In this document: positions 33,001-43,802 of the stretch, piece by piece
Layout of the letters: each line of letters opens with the position of its first letter
How positions within the stretch are numbered: position 1 is the first letter of the stretch
From: Lunularia cruciata
Lineage: Eukaryota > Streptophyta > Marchantiopsida > Lunulariales > Lunulariaceae
Assembly: GCA_948567375.1 (NCBI GenBank)
Contig: OX419759.1
Span: forward strand, 25,087,493 to 25,151,492
Direction: 5' to 3'
Length of the DNA: 64,000 nucleotides
Notes under the pieces: generated by a model
What the model saw: only the letters and a program-made list of their open reading frames with translations
Database searches by the model: none
What the model was told of the DNA's origin: nothing
Program-made: the position numbers and the translations under genes

Positions 33001-33075
33001 CTTCTTGCCGACCACCATCTTTAAAGGAAGGGACCATTTCAGTTCAGCGTCAGATGACGAAACAGGAGCCATTAA
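30072..33075 (-). CDS. FCP1/NIF-domain HAD phosphatase-like gene, multi-exon
   Basis: Exons inferred from GT-AG sites and domain order, - strand: 33,075-32,874 (with MAPVSSSDAELKW and KKLLILSLKGLL); an exon ending 32,631 (AIYPSESDDVR, donor gtaagt); 32,594-32,514 (RPGCDEFLEFCMQNFVVGGW); 32,378-32,312 (NVKCFVDSLFDVQANELAF); 31,624-31,442 (DQEHC, then KHIYLKELSKLW and VLVDDTEYRALGNP); 31,231-31,168 (KLHTVICPKSYKFPDE); and a last exon from about 30,440 (EYLSGLVGIEDVRDYIETKP) to the stop at 30,072. Most junctions are in phase. These blocks follow the plant FCP1-like CTD-phosphatase fold. Motif I, normally D-L-N-G, reads S-L-K-G, so the catalytic Asp is missing while the distal V-D-D is kept. It may be a pseudophosphatase or a pseudogene; an acceptor at about 33,076 suggests an upstream exon. 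Confidence 0.65.
30150..30292 (-). repeat. 33-bp minisatellite in the terminal exon (11-aa repeat)
   Basis: About four to five units of roughly 33 bp (gacgctttggtatctcgggt core) are in frame with the - strand exon, giving an 11-residue repeat of the form KRLLPEVPEIP. Units differ by a few substitutions. The last exon after the phosphatase domain therefore encodes a proline-spaced, Leu-rich tail of variable length. Confidence 0.85.
30425..30735 (-). repeat. Tandem duplication array of a splice-acceptor/exon-start segment
   Basis: Units of about 44 bp (tgcgagggtgggtgttgaat ... gttatgcag on the - strand) occur four times, and the exon start ttggactcaaagaata... occurs three times (near 30,440, 30,615 and 30,680). 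Each unit carries a potential acceptor AG. The two upstream exon starts keep the phase expected from the exon ending at 31,168; the downstream one has an extra A. Confidence 0.8.
31785..32130 (+). pseudogene. Group II intron maturase/RT-like fragment (probable mitochondrial origin)
   Basis: Lies in the intron between phosphatase exons 32,378-32,312 and 31,624-31,442, on the opposite strand. Frame one reads YTLLCNIYLHELDQEVAKM from about 31,793, as in the RT5 region of group II intron maturases. A second frame gives IMTVRRKAARVLSPTDWKDP, and a third gives FYVRYAGNFLLGIARPKKLV to about 32,110, where the catalytic Y-A-D-D is Y-A-G-N. Three frames over 300 bp means at least two indels. The best explanation is a nuclear copy of mitochondrial intron DNA. 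Confidence 0.65.
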
Positions 33076-35540
33076 CTGTAAGTTCAGTCACAACTAGAAA
33101 ATTCGCTAGACCGACTTCACAGGAACCACCGGAAAGCAATCATAGCAACCAACAACGCCGACGGCATCCTCGTACAAATACCACGCGTTCGGAGGTTTGA
33201 TACCGTATCATGGACTCATTCGACTCTGAGAGAAGGTGGAGTGATAGGATACTATCGAATACTCCACCTTGTGAGCTTATCGCAAATGTAGTTTACTATC
33301 GAATACTCCGCCTTGTGAGCTTATCGCAAATCTAGGTGGACTTACATGGTGGGAATCGGCGTAGGGAACCTAGAGCTATCGGCGGATACCTTATGAGATT
33401 ACTGTCAGTATTCAAGCAAATCAAACCACCGGGAATATTTCTGCAGCCATATAAAGAACAGCAACCTATTGACCTTCTGCTTCGACGAAAGAAAGTTTCG
33501 GAAAAAGATGTAGGATAAACAAGCCTGAAGGCTATATACTACGGATTCGGTCGAAGCCAGTCAGTGTCTAACAAACAATTGAATTGGCCTTCGATTTTGG
33601 ACTTCGGTACAATGACGGCAACTAATCCTCGCCGTCAAGCAGACCAATCGAGCGTCCCGGACGTTGCATTGAAGCTCGAACTTCAAGAGACTTCAAGCGT
33701 AAGTTCGGCTATTTTGTTGACTGCATCACAATTAGTACTGCAGTATTGAATTAGGTTGTTCGAGAAACATCGATATTGCGAATATAATGAGGTGAAGAGA
33801 GGCTTATGCCTTTTGTATGATCATCAAGAAAATCAGCTATTTATATCTCTAGAAGTACTATGGTAATTCTAGAGATATAAATGGCTCTTGCTCTTTCAGA
33901 TCGGATTTCATCCCTGTACACAGAATACCAATTTAGAGTCTATGGGTCTAGCTCCTGATTTAAAGACTTATGTCTATAGCTAGGGTGGGGATGAATTTCA
34001 CTCCAGTAATTTCAACATCGGAAAAGCGTAAGCAAAAACTTTGCAATAGAAGAACACAGCTGACATGTGATTAGTCTAAGGTCTGTAGAATTCGGACATC
34101 TGATTATTTTCTTGCATTTCAGGGGAAGTACGACACTATTTCTTTGCTCAACAACCGTAGTGGTTTTGAATACAAATGTGACCATTTAAGATTATTTTAT
34201 AGAGTGAATGATCACTTGAACAGGGAGTCGTAGATGCTCTCTTCCTTCTCGAGAATCTCAAGATCGTGAAGGTACTAATTATCCTGATTAGATCTGAGAT
34301 TTTAACTGGTGTCCTTGAATCATTCGAAAATTGAATTAGTTCCTCGAACTTGCGGTTTCCAGTGAGTGCTTTTTATGCTCCATCACGAGAGCGAGGTAAA
34401 TAGGTGATTTCACAGAAATACTTTATCAGTCTCCGGAAAAGAGAGTCCATATGTGTACTTTAGATAGGCTTAGCTCCATGTTACCTTTTTTGTCTCTCCC
34501 TTGTACGGCTTGATGGGATCTTCCCATCCCTCATTTTTCCTACGCGGTCGCCTTTTTCTTTAGATGGGTAGTCTATGACACGAGGGATTGTTAAATCAAC
34601 CCCGTCTTGTCGAAAAGATCCATTTTCTTTAGATGGGTAGTCTATGACACGAGGGATTGTTAAATCAACCCCGTCTTGTCGAAAAGATCCATTTCTGTAC
34701 CCGATACCCGTATCATTGGTTGGCAACGAGGAAGCCGATTTCCACATGCGTTAACTGACCACATCATCAGAATGTACCGCGTGGGTAGCTTTAACAAAAG
34801 AAGGGGTCGATTTAAGAATCCCCATAAAATATTGGAAATAGGAATGTTTGATGGTTATCAGAGTATAGAACGGATTTCCATAAAACGGTACGGTCACTTT
34901 TTCTTTTCCCATGAAATTGTACGGGTTGTGGATTCCCATACTCATTAATTAAAGTTCCCCGATAACGTTCATTGAAGCAATAATGCTTTTACCATTTCAA
35001 AAGTTGAAGCTTATCAGGAGCCCCACACGGAGGTTTTGAAACTTGAGGTGAGGCAGAGATGGAGGATATGGGCAATCTTTCAATCACTCCGTTTAGAGTT
35101 TAGAGGGCCGTAACATCCCTCTTCCAGTGTCACCCTTATGAAGTGTTGCAATTGATATTATTAGGTAAAATGTGGCAATCATTAGGTCAAGAGGTGTTAC
35201 GCGATGGGAGCTTGGTAGATAAAAACAGCCACTCCCACTCCCTGGATGAGTTTCAAGAGCCAGGGCAGACAGTACAGTCCCATTCAAGGGGATCCCGAGG
35301 AAAGCTAGTTCACATTGTATAGCAAAAATACCATGAATCAGTACCCATTATCAGCTCATTAGAAGAATACGGAAATAGCTCAAATGGAATATTAGAGCCA
35401 AATTAGAAGAGGTACAAAGCACAAATTTGGATATTTAGAGCAATGATGTTGATGGAGAATTGAGTTCAGATGACTTTAGTGAGGAAGAGGAGAGGACACA
35501 ATCCACCTCTAACTCAAGTGATGGGAGTTAGTGCATATCC
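33076..35540. other. Intergenic or upstream gene region, no gene recognised
   Basis: Upstream of the phosphatase-like gene. A donor-like gtaagt on the - strand near 33,345 could belong to a non-coding first exon. It contains a 44-bp tandem duplication (33,250-33,337, actatcgaatactcc units), a 16-bp hairpin (33,839-33,882) and a 69-bp tandem duplication (34,555-34,692). The open frames at 33,564-33,749 (+), 34,481-34,747 (-) and 34,676-34,948 (+) have no recognisable domain. Confidence 0.55.
34555..34692. repeat. 69-bp direct tandem duplication
   Basis: The segment beginning ttctttagatgggtagtcta is present twice with no differences seen. On the - strand it is in frame and doubles 23 residues (DGVDLTIPRVIDYPSKE part) in an 88-codon ORF of unknown nature. 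The identity of the units implies a recent event. Confidence 0.9.
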
Positions 35541-35549
35541 AAAGGTATA

Positions 35550-36570
35550 TAGTGCCGAGAGTCTACAGTCCAAGAAGTACTAATTTTATCACAACATATT
35601 TCAAAGATTTAAATCCCACAAATTTTAGATAAATTACTCAAATGGAAGTGATGTCGTTTTATACTTTGGTTGATTTGATTAAAGATCATCCGGTTTTTAA
35701 AAAAGAAGCATAGGAGAATGCAAACCCCGATGTAGATCCAATTGACCCTAGCTCTTTACAAATTTGGTCATCATGGGAACGGTGCATGTGTGGCGCAAGG
35801 TTTTAATTTATGGTGTACCTGTGTTAGGCCCACAATCAAATTCACTGATCAAGTAATGACAGCAATATTATCTATTTTGGAGGAGGAAGTAAAATTGCCC
35901 AATTGAGGAGAGAGGAGAAGAATTTTGGGTGTCTTTGCATAAAAAGGATTTGTAGGTTGAATGGGTTGGTGGATAGTACTTTTTTTCCTTTAGCTGCAAG
36001 GCCCACAATTGGTTGAGAATTTTATTTTGGCCTCATGGGTTCTTATTCAATAAATGGTCGAATTATATATGATGACAAAAAAGGTACTATACACTTCAAT
36101 GGAGGTAAGGAAATAATTGTTCCTATGATTAATTGTATGTTTTGGTGCTTATTGTTTGGTGTGCCAATGATTGAATAATTTTTGATGCTCGTGTTTTGGT
36201 GTTGTTCTGATTTGATGATATATTTTGATGCTCAAGGTTTGAATGTTCTTGTGATTGATTGTAATAATGCATGTGTCATGTCATGACATGACCTGCTTGA
36301 AGAAATCACTAATAGTGGGTGACTTGAATCATCAAGGAGCAGGTCATTTCGTTGGAGCTAGTGAATATCCCTTTGGAGATTCATGATATGTTCCTATAAG
36401 TCACCTTATATCATCTTTCAAGCAAGCAAGGACATAGGATAAACATCTTTTTAACCAATGTGTGGCTAGGACCAGGGTAGTAAATGAGCAATGCATATGA
36501 GTGCTAAAAAGCTTGATAGCATTCACTATGAGAGTCAACAATTCAATTGAAGGTCCCTAGTAGATATTTG
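35550..36570 (+). pseudogene. PIF/Harbinger-type DDE transposase, decayed
   Basis: Cut-and-paste transposase remnant. Readable pieces in order: VPRVYSPRSTNFITTYFKDL (35,550), a segment around ILEEEVKLPN (about 35,875), GLVDSTFFPLAARPTIG (about 35,962; first catalytic Asp), FGLMGSYSINGRIIYDDKKG (about 36,030), the VGASEYPFGDS region (about 36,355; the expected second Asp block is altered) and CVARTRVVNEQCI (about 36,465; Glu block). Stops and frameshifts are frequent. These blocks follow the plant Harbinger pattern (V-D-S/G-T, Y-S-I-N, R-x-x-V-E/N-x). Terminal inverted repeats were not found. Confidence 0.7.
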
Positions 36571-37871
36571 TATGGATTAGTGTATGCATAATTATCCATA
36601 AATTTTTAATTATTATATCCAATCTAAGGATAGAACAAGTTGGAGATCTCGTTTTTATGAAGTGGATATAGAAAGGACAGCCCCCATGCATGGACTTGAG
36701 CTGGCTAGAGAGGAAACTAGAAATATAGTCATGCAAAATTGCCTTGCTCACAATTTACAATGCAATGGACTTCTCAATCCTTAATGAAAATAAAATATTC
36801 CGTAATTTTGCATATTGTGCACTTGTGTGTTATTTGTCAATTTTGCAAATATATACATCTAAGTTTTGAATTTTTTTCCCTTGTATGTGCTAAGAATGTT
36901 ATATATATTGGGTTAGTTGTAAATGCTCAATTTGCACTGAATTTGAGCTCTATGTATGCTAGGATGTGTTAGTCTGCGTCAATCCCATTTGCCGGGGTGA
37001 CATGCGGGATGACCATTAGGTGTTGTGTCAGTATTGAGATGTTTGTTGGACTTTGTTGTTGATTCAGTTAATTTTGAATTTCTTTGTGGTGCAAAGTGTT
37101 GATTCAATCAATTTTGAATTTTGATGTTATTGCAAAGATGTATATAAAGAAAATTTAGGCCACACTTTTTTTTTTTAGTTCAATATTTATGTGAGAAATA
37201 GGGAGAGAGATTGCATAACCAAATTTTCTATGAGAGAGATTTCCTAACTTGAGAATTTGGGATAGGAAAATTTTGTGCAGAGGCGAGGAGTCAAATTTGA
37301 ATTATGGTGCTTTGATTATTGAGATTAAACAAGAGATAGGAGTGATCTGGGAGAAGATAGAGGAATGATTTAGTGATAGGAGAGAGAAGTAAAGAAATTC
37401 AAGAAGGTGAGTTTAGTTTTCAAGAGTAAATACGGCAGAAATACCATATTACAAACAAGTGGTGGATGATGATAACATGGAGATCTTCCATGAAGGTGAC
37501 TGGCTCATTAGCTTTCATAACGTGGGTGATTACATGATATTCATTTGATGGTGCTTGTTGGACAAGGAACAATTGAGAACTTGTGCAGAGTATCAAAGTA
37601 ATGGACTTGGATTTGATGAGTTTCAAGATTGTAGTAGGGATTTCATGTCCCAAGCTAATTCCAATTTCAATTTAACAACTTGTTTTGATTTTGATTTTGA
37701 TGCTAGTTAACTTTTAAACCCATCTTTAGTCACCTAAACGCTAAATCCCTTATGCACACCGACACATTTTCATAATTGCTAGAGGATAATAGCAAAACTA
37801 AACCCCAAACCTTACTTTGCTAGCATAGACAAGCTCATCCTAACATATACTTTCTTCTTCCAAGCATGGAC
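36571..37871. other. Intergenic, no gene recognised
   Basis: AT-rich, with a T-run near 37,168. Possibly the tail of the Harbinger element. Short frames at 36,739-36,972 (+) and 37,420-37,653 (-) have no recognisable features. Confidence 0.5.
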
Positions 37872-38560
37872 TGAGCACCCATATGTACATGTATGTCCTA
37901 TTGTGATATTTCATTTGGTATTACAAGTACTTGAGAGATATTATTTATATAGAGATAAAGGATGGTTCAACATTAGTCATGATTAGCTAAAGTTAATCAT
38001 AGCTAAGATAGAGGAGACCTTACTTTAGAGGAATTTGAAAAGATGAGCACCACTATTTTTGATTCTAGTGTATTGACTTTGTATTATACCTAGGTGTTTG
38101 GCTTTGAGGAAAGAGTTGATAAGTCTTGGACCCACAAACCTTTTTGCTTTGGATTCTTTATAGTCCAAGGATAGCCCATGTGAAGGAATCCTTGACTTAG
38201 TGGTTGGATCAAGATAAGAGCACATGCTTAGAGAATATTCCCATGAGTATGAATATTCCTTTAGACTTTAGATTTTATTTGACTTTTAGCCTAGTAACTT
38301 GAGTTACTCTAATAATTACTAACGTTGTTATATAATTATTTCACAAGTTTATAAACTAGGGTTGAGGAGGTACTCATCATCCTTTCCTTTGCAACTTTAT
38401 CTCTCTCATTGAATTCTCTAGTGAGGAATAATTTTGAGTCCTGGAGTATTAACATTGGAAGATTATGATGGAGTTGGGGTTCCTTGCCTTCTTAGTCCAT
38501 AATGCACTACCATAATAGCCATCAGAGGTTCGTCTTGAGTGAGAGACATGTTGGCTCACA
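37872..38560 (-). repeat. Solo LTR of the F family, inverted orientation relative to 42,397
   Basis: Same orientation as an F element read backwards: it begins tgagcaccc (TGTAACACCC in F) and ends ggctcaca at 38,560. It is older than the other copies. Flanks ggac (37,868-37,871) and agac (38,561-38,564) resemble a 4-bp duplication with one change. No internal F sequence adjoins it. Confidence 0.85.
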
Positions 38561-39113
38561 AGACAAGTATGGTCCAATGCAATAAAAGGGTTAGTTTCAC
38601 ATATACAAGCTCAGTCAATTGCACTCTTAGCATAGTTCAAGCATTGATAAGTGCATACCTTATGTTGATGATGCTTTGTTGACTTTCCTGATTTTGATAT
38701 GCATTGAGTTCTATAGGACTTGGAACAAAAATGGTCTGATTGGGGAATTGTGGGGGAGACCTTTCACGCTCACTTTGGTAGTTATCAAGGAGGCATTGAG
38801 GTTAGAGGGGTTGGATGCCTAAGAGAAGGTCTATTCTTTACACGTAAGTCCAAGATTGGTTCCTTATTAAGGATAGGATGACTAGGAGATATCTAGCTAG
38901 ATAATATTGTATCCTACATTCCAACACTTTTTCAATATGATGTGTGCATTGTTCATTCCATCTCAGAGGCCCAAGATATTGCATGCGCATGGAGAGAAAG
39001 AGGATGTCTTTGTCCATGAAGTAGAACAAGAAGCATAAGAGGGAGCAAGAGATAAGTAAGATCATGGAGAAGAGGGTGAGTGCAATCATATGAATGAAAA
39101 TTTATAAAACTTT
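38561..39113. other. Unassigned repeat-like sequence
   Basis: No ORF worth naming. It ends where similarity to the chromovirus LTR starts. A short - strand frame (38,838-39,089) is hydrophobic but otherwise featureless. Confidence 0.4.
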
Positions 39114-39257
39114 ATGTTTCTTCCTTGGAAGAGATCCTCCTTGGCTACATAATAAAGAGAAGGTGCTCCTTTGGGGCACTGGAGGATTGAGTGTGAAATC
39201 TATGTTTTCTCCCTTGTAACTCTCTTGAAGCGGTCTCTTGTCCTTTGAGTATTACAA

Positions 39258-39274
39258 TGGTATCAGAGCAAGTG
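39258..39274 (+). other. Fragment D primer-binding site
   Basis: tggtatcagagcaagtg follows the LTR end ttaca with one base between. It is the initiator-Met tRNA type site, as in B (58,135). Confidence 0.8.
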
Positions 39275-39866
39275 TTTTAATCCAAGAGAGTGGACCACCC
39301 TTCTTTGAAGAGCATGAGCTACTGAAATAGAGTAATTTGAGGTGGAGAACATAGTGCAATTGCTAGACTTGGGACGGGCTTTAGAGATCGGATTGGATGG
39401 ACGCTCCGGGAGGACAATTTCCTACACCTAGCTTCCCATTCTTGATCCATTCCACATCAAGGTTATGTACATCAAGCATGAGCAAATGAGAGTATCACTA
39501 GTTTATCACTTTGGAGTAGAATTCATGGATAGAGTGATGAATTCACCAAACCCAATGATTCTACATGTGGTGGTATACAACAAAGAGTAGAATTTGACAA
39601 TCTACATTTTATTATGATGTTATGGACTTGAATGTACCAAATCCTCACCCTTTCAACACACAAGTAGAAATCCATTATGTAGTTAGACCAAAAGTGATGT
39701 TTAGGGATTTTGTAGTCCACAATTTTGGTGAGGAATATTATCAATGAGTGATTTCCTCTAAGGTCCTAATGGTAGTTCCCATAGTTTGTGCATCCTCTTG
39801 AGTGATCGTTCTAAATTTCTATTGAAGTAGGAAGTCACAAGTGAACATTGATTGTGTGTAGGAATA

Positions 39867-40905
39867 ATGGATCCGCAATTGCAAAAGTTGATGCAAGGAA
39901 TGCAGGGGATGTTGAATGAGTTTTGAGAAATGAAGATGACCATGGAGGAATTTCAAAACCAAGTACCTACTGCCAAGACGGATCAAGTAATGCAAGAAGA
40001 GGAGCTGTCTCAACAACCAACACCAGCAATTGAAGTACTTGGAGAGTTATGCATGCCAATGATATTGATGACATCAATTCCAATCAATTACCAAGCCACA
40101 TTTAAGAAGACATGCAACATTGAGCCTTACAAGGAATAGCGTTCCATGGGAGTAGTGGAAAATTGGATTTCAAGAATGAATCAATAGCTTTGATTGTTCA
40201 CAACGGAGATCACTGATCATTCTACATGTGTGTTTGTGTGTGGGTACTTGACCAATAAGGCTTTCATATGGTATGATGCTTGGGAACTATCATTGTTGGT
40301 AGAAGGAAGAGAGGTCACTTGGACAGACATGCAAGAAGGGCTGCTCAAGAATTTCCAATCTGTGGATTCAGTGCAAATGACCTGAACCAAACTCTGGGGG
40401 TTGAAGCAGAAGAATAGCATACAAGAGTATGTGGAGGCATTTCTGGATCTATAGGTTGCAATAACCAATATGAGTCCAACCAAAGCTCTTGACAATTTCA
40501 AGAAAGAATTAAAAGAGCAGATTCACCAAGAAATAATGGTGCAAAATCCTTGTATATTTTTTTGAAGCCATTGCTTGCACCCAAAGAATAGCAAGGGTGC
40601 TTGGAAGAGGAACCAATAACACCAATGAAAAACTATCAGGTCAAGACACACCATTTTGGTGGACTAGTACCTATGGAATTGGGCAATATTTGGTTCCAAG
40701 ATAGAGGAGAAAGACCTTTCCAAGGAGAATTGGGATGGGTTGAAGGAAGGAGAAAAGGAGTGCCATGGGGAGAAAAGGCTCAAGCAAAACAATGATGATG
40801 TTATAATTGTGGTAGAATTGGGCACATAGCCATCAATTTTCATGCTCATCATCTTAAAGGCCCTTGGCCTCCATACAAGTGACCTTTGAACCACATGGGG
40901 AGAAA
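39867..40905 (+). pseudogene. Fragment D gag
   Basis: Begins at ATG 39,867, where the codon that is TAG in B is CAA. The gag helical domain is recognisable: WTDMQEGLLKNFQSVDSVQM at 40,321-40,380 and KNSIQEYVEAFLDL near 40,410. TGA at 40,191 occupies the same place as TGA in B (59,058). The zinc knuckle near 40,795-40,845 reads CYNCGRIGHIAINF with the last Cys lost. Many other stops are present. Confidence 0.82.
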
Positions 40906-41039
40906 AATTGAAGAGGAAGATATGGAAACCGCATGTCAATGGAAGATCTTTGGGATTAAAGGAAGATCACAAAGGCAAGAGTTGCCTTTGTATGTCATAA
41001 AGATCACATCTATTTGGGACCACATCTATTTGGGAATTC

Positions 41040-41430
41040 TTTTAATAGACCTTGCACCAAGAATGGGGTATAAGGTGGATAGTTATAGAGAACCAATGCA
41101 AAGAGGGATCGTGAGTGCAATGATGGCTATGTTCAAGCTAGAGCAAACCATCTATGTCATAGTGCAACAAGCAGCATTCTTTCACCAGATGTTTGCAAGA
41201 GAAGTGGTGGATTGGGCAAAATGTTTGCATCAATATGTAGGGTAGAGGATTTTGGGTTGGGGAATGGATATAAAACCTCATTACTTTGTACCCCTTTCAA
41301 CTCACTTCTACTTTGGGCTAAATCTGTTGACATTGGAGTAGAGAAGTAGATTGCGGTCTCACTTTCACCCGGATCTATGTAAGGAAGCTGATGCGGATGA
41401 ACACTATTACATGGAGCGGGTTCATGAAGG
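41040..41430 (+). pseudogene. U3 conserved ORF remnant, N-terminal domain part
   Basis: Readable: RMGYKVDSYREPMQRGIVSA, MMAMFKLEQTIYVIVQQAAF and FHQMFAREVVDWAKCLH, matching U1 residues at about 12,005-12,170. It stops at 41,243, and the following YFGLNLL-like segment is read in other frames. Function unknown. Confidence 0.6.
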
Positions 41431-41565
41431 AATGATTATTACACTAAGAGTGGGGAGGAGAAGATAGTAACAATGGATGTTCTTATGCCCAAAAAGCAAA
41501 GTAGACCTGAAGGACAAATTGCACCAGTGCAACCATAGAAGATACAAAACCCTAACCCAAAGCTA

Positions 41566-42396
41566 GTGCCTATGGAGGTGAAAGAGTCAACTTTGGAGGA
41601 GGAATCAAAAGGAGAAACCAAGTCAAAGGGAGAAGCCTTGAGAGGAGAAGAAGAGTTCACACTATGGAGTGAGGGATCGAGCAATGGCAATGAAGGAGAA
41701 GCTGAAGTCCAACAATCAAGAGGAAGGGTTATGGAAGTAAAGAAGCCAAGTCTGGAGATGTCAACAATTGAGTATGAGCGTGAGAAGGAAAAAGAGGATG
41801 TCTTGGTATATCCAAGAGGTGCTAGAGGAAAGAGAAGTACTCAAGTCATCATTGAACCAAGTAAAGTAACCACAAAGGAGGAGGAGAGTTTGGACAAAAA
41901 ACCCTTGAAGATATGAAGATCACGTCTTTGGGGTAAAGCACCAGTCAAAGAGTTACCTGCCAAGGCAAAGATGGCAAAGACAAAAACAGGAAGTGTGCTA
42001 GAGTGGAGTATTTTTTGAAGGTCGTGTGTCCATTGTTGGTTTCTTTGGAACAAAAGAAAGTGGAGATGGCAGGTGCTAATCTAGACATGAACAATGAATT
42101 AGCAGTTGTGACAAAGTGGAATACAGAGACCTTGTTGTTGAGAAGCAAACTAATGCAAGTAGAGATAGAATCCAAACAAGTTCAGATGGAGGGAGTTCTT
42201 TGGGGCAAAAACTTTGGAGCAATGAGGGAAGACTTGGTGAAATGTAGAGAGGAAGTAAAGGAGACAATGGCAATGGTTGAGATATTGAAGAGGGAAATTG
42301 TTGATGCACAAGTGGAGGTGATCCATTCAAAGGAAAGTGCAGCAATGATGGAGCAGGAGTTAGAGAGTATGAGGAAGAATGCTGCCAATAAGGACC
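41566..42396 (+). pseudogene. U3 acidic and coiled-coil region, before the solo LTR
   Basis: Frames 41,566-41,916 and 42,003-42,396. They are Glu/Lys-rich with heptads such as KCREEVKETMAMVEILKREI and EQELESMRKNAANKD. The frame is cut by the LTR insertion at 42,397. A stop near 41,914 separates the two frames. Confidence 0.6.
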
Positions 42397-43087
42397 TGTG
42401 AGCCGGCCTGGCTCTCACTCAAGATGAACCCCTGATGGCTATTATGGTAGCGCACCATGGACTAAGAAGGCAAGGAACCCCAACTCCATCATACTCCTCC
42501 AAGGCTAACACTCCAAGACCCAAGACATTGCTCACTAGAGAACTCAATGAGAGAGAGATAGTTGCAAATGAAAAGATGATGAGTACCTCCTCACCCTTGT
42601 TTATATACTTGTGAAATAGTTACGTACCAAAGTTACTAATTACTGCAGTAACTCAAGTTACTAGACTAAAATTCAAGTAAAGTCAAAAAGTAGAAAGAAA
42701 TATCCATTCACATGGGCATATTCCCCTAAGCATGTGGTCTTATCTTGACCCAACCACTAAGTCAAGGATTCCTTCACATGGGCTATCCTTGGACTAAACA
42801 AGAATCCAAAACAAAAAGGCTTGCGGGCCCAAGAGTTCTCAACTCTTTCCTCAAAGCCAAATACCTAGGAATAATACCAAGTCAACACACTAAAATCCAA
42901 AATAGTGGTGCTCATTTTTTCTACTTCCTCTAAAGTAAGGTCCCCTCTATCTTAGCTATGAATAACTTTAGCTAGCCATGACTAATATATAACCATCCTT
43001 TATCTCTATATAAATAATATCTCTTAAGTACTTGTAATACCAAGCTAAATATCACAATACCACACACATGCACAAATGGGTGTTACA
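42397..43087 (+). repeat. Solo LTR of the F family in U3
   Basis: Starts TGTGAGCCGG and ends GTGTTACA. The 4-bp duplication gacc flanks it (42,393-42,396 and 43,088-43,091). The LTR reads in the same + strand direction as the F LTRs at 3,466 and 10,153. Similarity to those is above 95% by eye. No internal element sequence remains, as expected after LTR-LTR recombination. Confidence 0.9.
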
Positions 43088-43802
43088 GACCAGCCTGGCA
43101 GCAAGAGTTGACAGAGCATAGTCAAGGGGAAGAATGATTGCAAGGATTGCTAAGAGGACCGGAAGATCAACTCGTGCTGAACAAACAAGAGAAAGAAGCA
43201 ATGAAGGCTGAGTTTGAGGACGAGTTGGTGATGTATTGCAATGAGCTAAAGAGGAGAGAAAGAAAGAGAAGGTAGAGTTGGATGTAGTGGGAGTAGTGGT
43301 AAGTGAACTAAATGTGTTGCCTAGTACTTAAGCTAAGGGTAAGTTGGAAGAGACAAGACTGCACGAGTTGAAGTTGTTGGTGCAGAAGACAAGGAAGAGG
43401 AAGGCAAAGGACACAAAGTTGAATAATCTTCTGATTTGTCTACTAGATTGTGTAGATATGAAGATGTTAGAGGTAGGAGACAATGTCTATCTAAGATTGG
43501 ATCTTGTTAGGTCAGACTTGGATAGACTTTGTAGTGAGATGAAGTTAGAGAGAAAGTCCAAAGTAGTAGAAGTAGGAGTGCAACTATCATGGGGTGAGTT
43601 ACCTAAGACAATAGAAAGGAATGGGTCAGCAAAGAATGATGTAGATAGAGTTGAGAGTAGTGAAATTGTAGTTTGTAGTGAAGAGATAGTCAAAATAGAA
43701 GATTTAGGAGTGGTATTAGAGAGACCCAAAGAAGGGGAAATTCTTGAAGGAAGCTCAGGTTTGGAAGCTGATGTCAAGGTTGACATAAGATTGGAGAAGT
43801 AA
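43088..43802 (+). pseudogene. U3 C-terminal coding region
   Basis: Resumes after the solo LTR. The 152-codon frame 43,344-43,802 reads RLHELKLLVQKTRKRKAKDT, then SDLDRLCSEMKLERKSK, ending GLEADVKVDIRLEK and a stop at 43,800. The last 11 residues match the end of U1 and U6, so this stop is the natural end of the protein. Confidence 0.65.

Larger units (their letters stand above)
39114..41030 (+). mobile_element. Chromovirus family fragment D (LTR end, primer site, gag)
   Basis: Shows the last about 140 bp of the B-type LTR (39,114-39,256, with tacataataaag in place of the TATA box), a primer-binding site tggtatcagagcaagtg at 39,258-39,274, the leader and gag. A deletion then joins gag to the linker after protease (QELPLYVIK-like at about 40,975-41,000). 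At about 41,030 it abruptly changes to U3 sequence. Pol is absent. Confidence 0.85.
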
